Assembly (NCBI RefSeq): GCF_014898055.3
Contig: NW_023605083.1
Location: 68,627,715-68,691,714, forward strand
Source: Talpa occidentalis
Taxonomy: Eukaryota > Chordata > Mammalia > Eulipotyphla > Talpidae
Length of the DNA: 64,000 bases
Reading direction: 5' to 3'
Below the pieces are notes generated by a model. The model searched no databases, was not told where the DNA came from, and saw only the letters and a program-made list of their open reading frames with translations. Positions 45,595 to 56,355 of the stretch are shown here, in pieces. Position 1 is the stretch's first letter, and the number at the start of each line of letters is the position of its first letter. A program made the position numbers and the translations under genes.

Positions 45595-48500
45595 ATGGCA
45601 AATACAGATGTTAACATATCAATATATTAACTCTAAATGTAAATGGACTAAACTCTTCAATAAAAAGACACAGAGTTGCAGGCTGGATTAAGAAACAAAA
45701 TCCAACCTTTTGCTGTCTCCAGGAAACACATTTAGCTACAAAAGATAAAAATAGACTCAAAGTTAAAGAATGGAAAACAATTCTACAAGCAAATGGACCA
45801 AAAAAGAAAACAAGAACAGCTATACTTATCTCAGATAAAACAGAGTTCAAACTCAAAAAGATAAAAAAAGACCCCAAAGGTCACTACATTATAATCAAGG
45901 GGACAATACTTCAAGAAGAAATAACACTCATTAACATATATTCACCAAACGAAGGAGCACCAATATATATCAGACAACTATTGTCATCTCTGAAAACAGA
46001 CATCAGAGAAAACACATATGTAGTGGGAGACTTCAATACACCACTATCAACAATGGATAGATCAACGAGACAAAAAATAAGTAAAGACACTAACACTCTA
46101 AATAAGGATCTAGAGCACTTGGGCTTAAAGGAACATCTATAGAACACTAAATCCCAAAAAATCTGAGTACACATTTTTCTCAAGTGCACACGGATCATTC
46201 TCCAGGATTGATCACATACTGGAACCCAAGGCAAACATCAACAGATTCACCAAGATTGAAATCGTACCAACCATCTTTTCTGACCATGAAGGCATCAAAC
46301 TAGAAATAAACCATAAAAATAAGGCAAGGAACTCTCCTACCTCATGGAGATTGAAAACCACACTTCTGGAAGACCACTGGACTAATGAGGAGATCAAAGA
46401 AGAAATTAAAAAATTCTTTGAATTGAATAACAAGGAGGACACCAATTTCCTAAATGTATGGGATGCAGCAAAAGCAGTAATAAGAGGAAAATATATAGCA
46501 ATAGAGGCTCACATCAAGAAACAAGAAAGAACTCAAAGAAACAACCTAATCTTGAAGCTCAAAGATTAGAAAAAGAACAACAAAAAAAACCCAAAACCAG
46601 TAGAAGAAAAGAAATAATAAAAACCAAAGCAAAAATAAATGAAACTGAAACTAAAAAAAAAAAAAAAATCCAAAAGACCAATGACACCAAGAGCTGGTTT
46701 TTTGAAAAAAATATATAAAATAGACAAACCCCTAGCCAGGCTCACAAAGGAAAAAAGGGAGAAAGCACAAATAAACAGGATCATAAATGAAAGAGGAGAA
46801 ATCACAACGGACACAGCAGAAATCAAAAGAATAATCAGTAACTACTATGAACAGTTATATGGAAACAAGTTCAACAATCTAGAGGAGATGGACAAATTCC
46901 TACAACTCTACAATCACCCAAAGCTAAATAAAGAAGAAATAGAACACCTAAACATACCAATTATAATCAGCAAAATTGAAATGGTAATCAAAAAACCTCC
47001 CCAAAAACAAAATCCCAGGACCTGATGGATTTACAAATGAATTCTACCAAACATTCAGAGATGAATTAGGGCCTATCCTTCACAAACTCTTCCAAAAAAT
47101 TGAGAAGGAAGGGATAATACAAAACAAGTTCTATGAAGCCAACATTACACTAATACCAAGACCGAGCAAGGACAACAGAAAAAAAGAAAACTACAGGCCA
47201 ATCTCCCTAATGAACACTGATGCAAAAATCCTCAATAAAATTTTAGCTATCAGAATCCAACAATGTATCCATAAGATAATTCACCACGACCAAGTAGGAT
47301 TCATTCCAGGGACACAAGGATGGTTCAACATCCGAAAATCAGTCAACATTATCCAACACATCAACAAAAAGAAATAAAAAAAAAATATGATAATATCAAT
47401 ATATGCTGAGAAAGCTTTAGACAAAGTGCAACACCCATTCATGATAAAAGCCCTTGAAATTCTTGGGATACAAGGAACGTACCTTAACATCATAAAGACC
47501 GTATATGACAAGCCAACAGCCAGTATCATGCTCAATGGTGAAAAGCTGAAAGCATTTCCATTAAGATCTGGAACAAGACAAGGATGTCCACTCTCACCAC
47601 TGCTTTTCAATATAATACTGGAAGTCCTAGCCAGAACAATAATACAAGAGAAAGACATACAAGAAATCCAAATAGGAAAAGAAGAAGTTAAACTATCACT
47701 ATTTGCAGATGATATCATAATATACATAGAGAACCCCAAAAACTCCACAGAAAAACTAATTCAACACATCAATCAGTTTAATAAAGTGGCAGGATACAAA
47801 ATCAACAAGCAAAAGTCAGTAGCCTTCCTATACACAAACAATAAATCTGAAGAAGAAGAAACCAAAAAAAAAAAAAAAAATCCCTTTTATTATCAAAAAA
47901 AAAATCAAATACTTGGGAATAAATCTAACAAAAGAGGTAAAGGAACTATTCAAAGAAAATTATAAAACACTGTTAAATAGAAGAAGACACAAAGAAATGG
48001 AAAGACATCCCCTGCTCATGGATTGGAAGAATAAACATTATTAAAATGGCCATCCTACCAAAAGCAATCTACAGATTCAATGCTATTCCAATAAAAATTT
48101 CAATGTCATTCTTCAAAGAAATAGAACAATTATTGATGAAATTTATATGGAATCACCAAAAACCCCAAATAGACAAAGCTCTCCTGAAAAAAAAAAAAAA
48201 AAAAAAAGGGAATGGAGGCATCACACTCCCAGACTTCAAACTCTACTACAAAGCCATAATCAACAAAACTGCATGGGATTGGAGCAAGAACAGACACACA
48301 GACCAATGGAATTGAATAGAAAATCCAGAAATAAACCCACAGATTTATGGTCAACTAATCTTTGACAAAGGAGCAAAGAATATTCATTGGAGCAAAGAAA
48401 GTTTGTTCAATAAATGGTGCTGGGAAAACTGGGTCGCTACATGCAAAAGAATGAAGCTTGACTACTACCTCACACCATACACAAAAACCAACTCAAAATG

Positions 48501-49436
48501 GATTAAAGAACTAGACATAAGACCTGAAACTATAAAATGCATAGAAGGAAATATAGGAGAAACACTACATGATATTCACATCAAAGACATCTTTACAGAC
48601 ACATCACCCAAAGCAGTGATAGTGAAGGCAAAGATAAACAGCTGGGACTACATCAAATTAAAGAGCTTCTGCACAGCAAAAGAGACAATAACAAGAACAG
48701 AGAAACCCTGCTGACTGGGAGAACATTTTTGCACACAACACTAATGATAAAGGACTGATCACAAAAATCTGCAAAGAGCTGATGAGACTCAGCAACAACA
48801 AAGAAAATAATCCAGTCAAAAAATGGGCAGAAGAGCTAAAAAGAAACTTCTCTGAAGAGGAAATGCAAATGGCCAACAGGCATATGAAAAAATGCTCAAC
48901 ATCACTTGTAATCAGAGAAATGCAAATCAAAACTACCATGAGATAGCATCTTACACCAGTGAGAATGGCACATATTAAAAAACTAGCAACAACAAATGTT
49001 GGCGAGGTTGTGGAGAAAAAGGAACTCTTCTGCACTGCTGGTGGGAGTGCAAACTGGTCCAACCACTATGGATTGCTGTGTGGAGATTTCTTGACCTACT
49101 AAACATAGAGCTTCCATATGATCCAGCAATTCCACTCCTAGGTATTTACCCAAAGGACACAGAAACATCAATTCCAAAGAGCACCTGCACCCCTATGTTT
49201 ATAGCAGCACTGTTTACAATAGCTAAGCTTTGGAAACAACTCAAATGCCCAAAAATAGATGACTGGATTAAGAAGATTGGTACATATACACCATGGAATA
49301 TTACTCAGCATTCAAAAAAGATAAACACATGCAATTTGCAGCAACATGGATGGCGCTGGAAGGGATCATGCTCAGTGAAATAAGCCAGAAAGAAAAAGAA
49401 AAATACCAGATGGTCTCACTCATAGCAGGAATCTAG
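45595..49436 (+). pseudogene. LINE-1 ORF2 (endonuclease / reverse transcriptase) pseudogene
   Basis: ORF2p nicks target DNA and reverse-transcribes L1 RNA. ATG 45595 is followed by a 2-base insertion near 45623 that closes the first frame. The endonuclease domain (about 45630-46330) keeps its catalytic motifs: QETHL near 45720, GDFNTPLS near 46030, and SDHEGIK near 46280. A frameshift near 46135 separates these. More shifts follow near 46563, 46705 and 47000. The RT domain follows: [10 protein letters not shown], an in-frame TAA at 47375, motif A as ISIYAEKAL (Tyr at 47402-47404 where the family has the catalytic Asp), [12 protein letters not shown], and FADD at 47702-47713. A poly(A) expansion (about 47862-47880) and a TGA at 48313 break the rest. 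The C-terminal region (FNKWCWENW; Cys-rich segment near 49030; [11 protein letters not shown]) ends at TAG 49434. It is clearly dead. Confidence 0.93.
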
Positions 49437-49519
49437 AAAACTTAAATAAGGGACCAGAAAAAAGAATAACTATAAGAAAGTGAAAATCAACAAACAACTA
49501 TGAACCAGAGTCTCTCTAT

Positions 49520-49554
49520 GGGGGGTGGGGGGGTGGGGAGGGGAGGGATTGGGG
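49520..49554 (+). other. G-rich tract in the L1 3' UTR (potential G-quadruplex)
   Basis: Seven G-runs of 3-7 bases lie within 35 bases, separated by single T or A residues or ATT. G-rich 3' UTR tracts are a known property of mammalian L1s. Its complement appears in the minus-strand L1 copies at about 6030-6080 and 50100-50150. Confidence 0.85.
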
Positions 49555-49640
49555 TCAAAATAAGGGGGTTGCAATTGTATGGGGAATATAAAAATAAATA
49601 AAATAAATAAATAAAATAAAAGTGATTAAATAAAAAAAAA

Positions 49641-50057
49641 TCCTTTGTGTGAAATTACTAGAATTATTATTCTCATGATGATCACTTGGATAGTTTCCAA
49701 TGTGGGATGGTGTTTGATGATACTTAGATAAACATTCTAGGACATGTCCTTATGGTGGATGAATAAGTGCTTTTCTGTTGCCTTTACACCAGAGAGTTCA
49801 GATACTGATCACAAGTGTTCAGTAATCTACCAGCTTTGGTAGATACCAATCATGTTCTATGGCACACTGTTATATTCCTGCTGGTGCTGCATTAGTGTTT
49901 TAATAGTTCTACCTCCTCACTGATACTTGATATTCTCTCTCTGTCTCTGTTTCTCTGTCTGTCTGTCTGTCTCTCGCTCTCTCTTACTTTCTTTCTCTCA
50001 TAGTTGTGATACACTAAGTTATTCCCTGTTTACTAATGATATTGGTCAACTTTTCTT
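49641..50057 (-). mobile_element. Old L1, second segment of a split copy
   Basis: This is a continuation of the old minus-strand L1 from 44430 ('cctttgtgtgaaattactag ... cacttggatagtttccaatg ... tgcattagtgttttaatag'). A CT/CTGT-rich simple repeat occupies 49932-49999. The segment ends at the target duplication of the next L1 insertion (caacttttctt, 50047-50057). Confidence 0.6.
49932..49999. repeat. (CT)n/(CTGT)n simple repeat
   Basis: Pyrimidine-rich units of CT and CTGT lie within the old L1 segment. Confidence 0.9.
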
Positions 50058-51118
50058 TTTTTTATAAATTTTATTTTTTATATTCCCCATACAATTGCAA
50101 CCCCCTCATTTTGACCCCAATCCCTCCCCTCCTCACCCCCCACCCACCATAGAGTGTCTCTGGTTCATAGTTGTTTGTTGATTTTCACTTTTTTATCATT
50201 ATTCATTTTCCTGGTCCCTTATTTAAGTTTTCTAGATTCCTGCTATGAGTGAGACCATCCGGTATTTTTCTTTTTCTTTCTGGCTTATTTCACTGAGCAT
50301 GATCCCTTCCAGCGCCATCCATGTTGCTGCAAATTGCATGTGTTTATCTTTTTTGAATGCTGAGTAATATTCCATGGTGTATATGTACCACATCTTCTTA
50401 ATCCAGTCATCTATTTTTGGGCATTTGAGTTGTTTCCAAAGCTTAGCTATTTTTTTTTTTTTTTAAGAGGCATGTATTTTTATTTATTTATTTATTTGTT
50501 TATTTGTACATGCACTGTGTACAGTCAGAAGCGCGGGAGGGTGAGAGAATTCACCAGAGCCAGAGCGGGGAGCAGAGCAGGCAGAAGGACCGAAGTACAC
50601 TGCTGAGGGGAGCAGCAGGCGGCAGGAGAGGTCTGCGTGCCATGTGGGACCCTCCTCCTCCCTTGGCCGAGGAGCAGCCGGGGATCGAACCGGCGCCGCA
50701 GAGGCCGCGGGCAGCTTCGCAACCCAGCGCTCAACCACTGCGCCACCGGGGAGGCCCAAGCTTAGCTATTGTAAACAGTGCTGCTATAAACATAGGGGTG
50801 CAGGTGCTCTTTGGAATTGATGTTTCTGTGTCCTTTGGGTAAATACCTAGGAGTGGAATTGCTGGATCATATGGAAGCTCTATATTTAGTAGGTCCAGAA
50901 ATCTCCACACAGCTCTCCATAGTGGTTGGACCAGTTTGCACTCCCACCAGCAGTGCAGGAGAGTTCCTTTTTCTCCACACCCTCGCCAACATTTGTTGTT
51001 GCTAGTTTTTTTAATATGTGCCATTCTCACTGGTGTCAGATGGTATCTCTTGGTAGTTTTGATTTGCATTTCCCTGATTACAAGTGATGTTGAACATTTT
51101 TTCATATGCCTGTTTGGC
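50058..51118 (-). mobile_element. Young L1 3' end, 5'-truncated, carrying a SINE
   Basis: It is the reverse complement of the last ~750 bases of the young L1 type. From left to right it has an A-rich tail complement, a C-rich tract, the end of ORF2, and then ORF2 C-terminal sequence up to 'catatgcctgtttggcc'. It is nearly identical to the corresponding part of the plus-strand copy (48871-49600). An 11-base target duplication, caacttttctt, lies at 50047-50057 and 51119-51129. The SINE at 50452-50757 splits it. The minus-strand open frame at 50731-51183 is this ORF2 C-terminus. Confidence 0.93.
50452..50757 (-). repeat. tRNA-derived SINE, subgroup A, nested in a young L1
   Basis: A complete minus-strand copy with high CpG content and an intact B box complement (gatcgaacc). 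The exact 13-base target duplication aagcttagctatt lies at 50439-50451 and 50758-50770 and is itself L1 sequence. This makes it the youngest event of the nest. A T-run and TTTA-type units form the tail complement at the left. Open frames here are SINE readthrough. Confidence 0.96.
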
Positions 51119-51640
51119 CAACTTTTCTTAATTATTGGCCATGAAGATATTTTGTTTTGTAAAGTATCGATGAACTTTTGCACATCTCTCTTGACTAATT
51201 AGTGTCTTTTTTCTCTTACTTATTTGTAGATGTTCTTAGTTATGTGTAGGACCCTCTAGAAAATTTCCTGTTGAATATTATGCACACCAAATGTTATCTC
51301 CACAGTAATAGTGGGTTTGTACTTTTTAATTGCTATCTTTTGGTGAACACGTTTTTAATGTTATAGATGAATTCACATTTTTCTTTGATAGCTAATTTAT
51401 ATTTCTAGTTTTTTTTTTTTTTTTGCCTATTCCAAAGTTTTAAAAATGTTCTATGGTTTTCTCAAAAACATTTGTTGTTTCCTTTTTACTTTTAGGTTAG
51501 AAATCTGGGTGGAATTTTGTGTAAGGCATGAGATAGGTGCTCAAGAATTGTTTTTTGTTTTTTGTTTTTTTTTCATGATGATATCTAATTGATCTCTACC
51601 CTTCACTGAAAGATCATATTTTCCAGTCACATTGTAAGGT
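51119..51640 (-). mobile_element. Old L1, third segment of a split copy
   Basis: The old minus-strand L1 resumes with 'attattggccatgaagatattttg' and proceeds through 'tacttatttgtagatgttcttag' and 'gtgaacacgtttttaatg' to 'ctgggtggaattttgtgtaagg' and 'atatctaattgatctctacc'. The pattern follows the reverse complement of old L1 ORF2. Confidence 0.65.
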
Positions 51641-52420
51641 CACCAATATAGTAAATTAAGTAGTCATTTCTTAAAAGTTATTTTCTATTGGTTTATTTAT
51701 CTAAAAATCACCATATTTTGAATATTTGAAACTAAGTCTTTGGAAGGGCATAGATTTTTTTTTCCAGGAAAGTCCTCAGTTTGTACTAAACCCTAAAGGC
51801 TGGCTTTGAACACAATTACAGACAGTTGCAACTTATGTTATTTTAACATTCTTAGAATGAGATCTGCTTGAAAGCTCCATGCAAATAGCAGCAATTTCAT
51901 TTGCCAAATGTGTGAAAAATATGTATCTTCACATTTTCCTGAGAACACACAGGTTAGGCTCATTTTTCCATGCATCATTACACATAATGTGTTTGTTCTG
52001 AGGCTTCTTGGAAATCAAGGCCCCTGCCTGATCACAGAGGATAATGGTCAAGGCAGCAGTGCTTCCGGAGAATAAGGTTCTGATCTCCAAGCTGTGCTGG
52101 TTCAATGTGAAATAAGTAGCAGAGTCATCTCAGGTTTTGATGTCCTTTTTTCCCTCAGAGAATAGTGTAACAGATGAAAAGCTGAATGTACATATATGCA
52201 TATGTATGTATTTGCATATATATCAAGCTCATTAAATAACCAATTAATAATTTCCTCAATTATTATAATTATAAAAATAAAAAATAATGTATGACAAAAC
52301 ATTAAAATGTTGAAAAACACTCCTTTGCATAAACAATTTACTCTGCTCCGCTGCTTCCTCCTAGCTTACATTTTGTCCTGGGTCCATAAAGACTTTAACT
52401 AAAGGTGACATGCTATTAAA
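51641..52420. other. Unassigned sequence
   Basis: No gene or repeat is recognised. A T-run lies at 51755-51762. Confidence 0.45.
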
Positions 52421-52437
52421 GAGTAATAAAGATTGGG

Positions 52438-52729
52438 GGCCTCCCCTGGTGGCACAGTGGTTGCGAGCTGGGCTGCGAAGCTGCCCGCAGCCTCTGCAGT
52501 GCCAATTTGATCCCCGGCCGCCTGCGAGGGTCCCACATGGCACGCAGACCTCTCCTGCCGCACCCGCTGCTCCCCTCAGCAGTGTATTTCATTGGTCTGC
52601 CTGTTCTGTTTCTCGCTCTGGCTCTGGTGAATTCTCTCACCCTCCCACCCTTCTGACTGTGCCCAGTGCTTGTATAAGTAAGTAAGTAAGTAAGTAAATA
52701 AATAAATAAATAAATCTTTAAAAAAAAAA
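52438..52729 (+). repeat. tRNA-derived SINE, subgroup A
   Basis: A complete plus-strand copy with head gcctcccctggtggcac and a GTAA/AAAT-type tail ending in an A-run. An exact 17-base target duplication, gagtaataaagattggg, lies at 52421-52437 and 52730-52746. The GTAA variation in the tail (AAGT units at about 52677-52697) is private to this copy. Confidence 0.96.
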
Positions 52730-52909
52730 GAGTAATAAAGATTGGGATGCAGAGATACTGAGCATTGCCTTAACTTCATCCATACATTTCAGAGGACTCC
52801 ATTCTGAATTTTCTAAACAGCTTGCACAGGACATACATGTTCCTCAGGTTTCAGGCTGCTTCCTGGGAGATATACGGAAGTTGAAGAGTTGTTCAAAATA
52901 TTTTTACAT

Positions 52910-53192
52910 GGCCTCCCCCGTGGCACAGCAGGTTGAGCACAGCGCTGTGAAGCTGTCCGCAGCCTCTACAGCATGGGTTTCATTCCTGGCCAGCCAGGGA
53001 GAAACCCACATGGCGCCACAGACCTCTCCTGGCTGGCCTGCTGCTCCCCTCAGCAGTGCTTTTTTTCTGTCGGCCTGTGCTGCTCCCCACTCTGTCTCTG
53101 GTGAATCCCCTCATCCTCCCACACTTCTGGCCTGTACCCCAGCTATTGTATAAATAAAAAAAAAATAATCTTTAAAAAATAAATAAATAAAA
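52910..53192 (+). repeat. tRNA-derived SINE, subgroup B
   Basis: A complete plus-strand copy with an exact 15-base target duplication, aaaatatttttacat, at 52895-52909 and 53193-53207. The body has the subgroup B signature (gaatcccctcat; ggcctgtacccc). The tail is A-rich with AAAT units. Confidence 0.94.
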
Positions 53193-53207
53193 AAAATATT
53201 TTTACAT

Positions 53208-53626
53208 TTGACTATTTATTTTGTCTGTGACGTTTACTTCCCTATCCCAAATGCTCAACTTTTGAATTAGAAAAATGGAACTTTGCTAACAATGTATTAA
53301 CAGAGGCAAAACTGCATGCAATTCCAAATGGACACTTAACTGCTGGTCTTTAGCTTTCCACAGTTTCAACTTCCTGAAACATTAGTATCTAATTGAGGGT
53401 GGAAGGGGTAATTTCTCCCTCTTTATATTTTTATTTTGAGTAATTAAGAGATTCAATAGGAGTTATAAAAATAGCACATTGAACCCTAAGAATCCCTCTT
53501 CCAGTTGCATCACTAAAAGTGCAACTCCAGTACTGTGCCCAGGCAGGAACTTGCCCCCTCTGTAATCCTGTTCACTGCACTACAGACCTGGCCCCTACTT
53601 TTACTAGTTTTGAGGAACCAATCTCT

Positions 53627-53690
<64 letters not shown>

Positions 53691-54097
53691 TGTGAGATTT
53701 GGAACTCAACATGTTAACTTCCACTAGGCAGAGAGTGGAAGCCAGTCATACATAAGTTCAATATGATTTATCAGGAGAAATTCACAATACAATAATTCAA
53801 GTGCAGGACTCAATTGGCAGTACAAAGCGGGAGGAGATTGTAGACCACTAAGATTCAGCTCCTTGAGAGGGGGGACTGCTTTTCAGGGCAAAGCCTCAGG
53901 TGACTGTCGCCAAAATCTAGAGAAGGTCTGGTAGACTCCACAGGCATGGAGTCCAGAGCATCACACAGTGACTTAATTTACCTTCCTTAGTTATACTGCT
54001 TTCAGATGGATATTACCAGAATCAGTTTTATTTTGAACTTGGCCTTGGAACCTAGCCTTGCCTCCTGTGTCTTTTTATCAATGCCCTCATAAACAAA
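53208..54097. other. Unassigned sequence with a long (CT)n tract
   Basis: Apart from the (CT)n microsatellite at 53632-53684, no gene or repeat family is recognised. Confidence 0.5.
53632..53684. repeat. (CT)26 microsatellite
   Basis: A pure CT dinucleotide run of about 53 bases, the longest dinucleotide tract in the window. Confidence 0.97.
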
Positions 54098-54110
54098 GGG
54101 TTGCTTTCTT

Positions 54111-54382
54111 TTTTTTTTTTTTTTAAGATTTATTTATTTATTTATACAAGCACTGGGTACAGTCAGAAGCACAGGAGGGTGACAGAATTCACCAGAGCCA
54201 GAGAGGGGAACAGAACAGGAAGACCAACAAAGAAATACACTGCTGAGGGGAGCAGCGGGTGGCAGGAGAGGTCTGTGTGCCATGTGGGACCCTCGCTGGT
54301 GGCCGGGGATCGAACCGCGCTGCAGAGTCTGCGGGCAGCTTCTCAGCCCAGCACTCAACCACTGCACCACCAGGTGAGCCCC
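54111..54382 (-). repeat. tRNA-derived SINE, subgroup A
   Basis: A complete minus-strand copy. The tail complement (T-run, then TTTA units) is at the left, and the head complement at the right ends in 'caccaggtgagcccc'. The signature 'tacagtcagaagc' marks subgroup A. The flanking repeat is imperfect (gggttgctttctt at 54098-54110, aggttgatttcatt at 54383-54396). Confidence 0.88.
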
Positions 54383-54676
54383 AGGTTGATTTCATTTTAG
54401 ACTGCAAGCATATATTGTTTCATTTCAATTGACTAACCCATTTCTCTGTGAGTCAAGATCAGTACAGTGTCCATACTTATAGCAGTTAGAGTGTGTGGAG
54501 GAGGCTTCCATGTGATTTAATACTGTGCCTGGATATAACCATGTCTACAATATCACCATGTTCCATGGTAGTCTAACTCCATGCACCCTTATCACAAAGG
54601 AGCTCCTTTGGGTGGGCCCATTTATGATGTCTATGATGGGTGGCATGTAGACAGGTAGAATGACTATAATTTTTTT

Positions 54677-54941
54677 AAGGATTTATTTATTTATGCATAC
54701 AAGAACTGGGGTACAGGCCAGAGGTGTGGACGGGGGCTGAGAGGATTCACCAGAGACAGAGTGGAGAACAGAACAGGCAGATTGACTGAAATACGTTGTT
54801 GAGGGGAGCAGCGGGCAAGGCAGGAGAGTTCTGCTGAGCCATGTGGGGAGCTCCCTGGCCGGGGATCGAACTTGTGCTGCAGTGGATGAGGATAGCTTCA
54901 TGGATTGTGTCTTAACCCCTTGAATCACCAGGAAGGCCCAG
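54677..54941 (-). repeat. tRNA-derived SINE, subgroup B
   Basis: A complete minus-strand copy with the B signature (tacaggccaga). It is flanked by ctataattttt at 54664-54674 and 54942-54952. It lies 280 bases from the preceding SINE and in the same orientation. Confidence 0.9.
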
Positions 54942-54952
54942 CTATAATTTTT

Positions 54953-55480
54953 AAAGAGATAAAATTCAACCTTCTTAACCTGTTAGTCAAAGCTCTCCCA
55001 AAGGAAGACTTCCATGTGGGCAGAGACACTGTGAGTTCAGAGGTCGATGTGCACTGTTAACCTCCTTGTAAACTTGCCCCAGTGACACAAGTAAACACTG
55101 GTGGAGTTTTCCCCAACATCTGTACCCTCTCCAGCCCTCTTAATCTCCAGCAAGTTGATAAAGATATGAGAAATTGAGATAGGTCTGCCACTCTCAGAGG
55201 TCTTTACGTCAGTGTTGTTACCTACAATTGGATAAGTAAAGCAGGAATTTTCTCCACAGAGGCCTTCTTAAATCTAGGATAAGGATGTAGAATTCATGTT
55301 CTCCCACACAACTTTACACTTGACATTGATGCTTTTCCTTGAGTATTGATCAAAAAAAAAAAAAATGTACAAAAATTCAACAATTCCCCCCCACTCGTAT
55401 CGCTTGTTCAGTTAGGATCATGAAGCCATTTCATTGTGCCTCACACCAAAGAAAGATGGGATCACAGCACCCAGTCAAAA
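54953..55480. other. Unassigned sequence
   Basis: No gene or repeat family is recognised. An A-run lies at 55352-55364. Confidence 0.45.
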
Positions 55481-55484
55481 TCCC

Positions 55485-55685
55485 TAATATTCTCTGTGCA
55501 CCAGACATGTCCCTGGAGTCTGGAGATTTAGTAGTAGGCAAAATAGACAATACCCATCTTCAGAGAACTCTCCCCATAGTGCAGCCCTTCTTAAGGGCAG
55601 CATTTAATCTTTTTTCAGCATATTACACACAGTAAATATGTGTTATATGTTGGCTGGATGAACTCATCAGTGAATGAGTGTTTTA
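55485..55685. mobile_element. L2-like relics
   Basis: 55490-55590 resembles a minus-strand L2 end ('gtgcaccagacatgtccctgg ... agtaggcaaaatagac'). 55600-55685 resembles a plus-strand L2 terminus ('acacagtaaatatgtgttatatgttgg'). Both are weak. Confidence 0.45.
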
Positions 55686-55789
55686 AAGAACAAATGACAA
55701 ATTGAGATACATTAAAAATATTTTAATCTCTTTTTTCCTGAAATTTCATTTTGTAACATTGGAAATAAAGTTAAGGAAATGCCCTCTTT

Positions 55790-56355
55790 CAGTTTAAGAG
55801 GGAAACTTGAAGCCAAAGGCAGGAGTTTCTCAACAGTATCTTGAAGCATTTTACAACTTGCCTTCTTTTTGACTGCTATACCCAGTTACAGAACTCCAGC
55901 TCTGTTCTCTCCCTCATTCTAATTTACAGTGTAATCCATTCAAATGGCTTGCAAAAAGGAGCATTACTAAAAAATAAGTATTATCAATTAGCATACAAAA
56001 GTGGAACTGCAGAAGCTGTTTCTGAATAAGAGGTCCTGAGAGAGCTCAAAAGCCCATTGGTGGGAAGAGAGCTAAGCAACCAAGTTTACAACCCTTTTGG
56101 GGTGCTTGAGCAAAGAAAATCAACTCCTTATTAGTGGTCCTAAAGCAAACAAATTTTATTTCTCTGTGAGCTCATTGAAAAACCAGCATGATTTGGGAGG
56201 AAATTTCCATGTGTCTTGTTAAGAGAAAACTGTCACCCACCCAGAACCCTCTAGGATCATCTATTGTGCTGATCCTGACAAAATGTTATCTGAGGGCAGG
56301 TCATTTGTTCATGGTTTAGATGGAATATTCTCTTTAAAGCAGATGGGACTTCATT
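55790..56355. other. Unassigned block, conserved-looking and repeat-free
   Basis: No repeat signature or convincing open frame is present. Composition is even, with motifs such as 'catacaaaagtggaactgc' and 'gagctcattgaaaaaccagcatg'. It may be a conserved non-coding element. This is inference without alignment. Confidence 0.3.

Larger units (their letters stand above)
44431..49640 (+). mobile_element. LINE-1, nearly complete apart from the 5' UTR
   Basis: This 5.2-kb plus-strand L1 starts about 80 bases upstream of ORF1, so most of the 5' UTR promoter is missing. It contains ORF1 (44509-45496), a ~100-base inter-ORF spacer, ORF2 (45595-49436), a short 3' UTR with a G-rich tract, and an A-rich (AAAT-type) tail. 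The flanks tccttgtgagtg (44419-44430) and tcctttgtgtga (49641-49652) look like an imperfect target duplication, which fits target-primed reverse transcription. Both ORFs are broken, so the copy is not autonomous. Divergence from the two 3'-end fragments of the same type in this window is low. Confidence 0.93.

Noticed and set aside
50484..50842. Several open frames of 73-112 codons with CpG-rich, gene-like composition
   Set aside because: They are readthrough of the SINE at 50452-50757. The same translations recur at the other SINE copies (for example 29780-30121).
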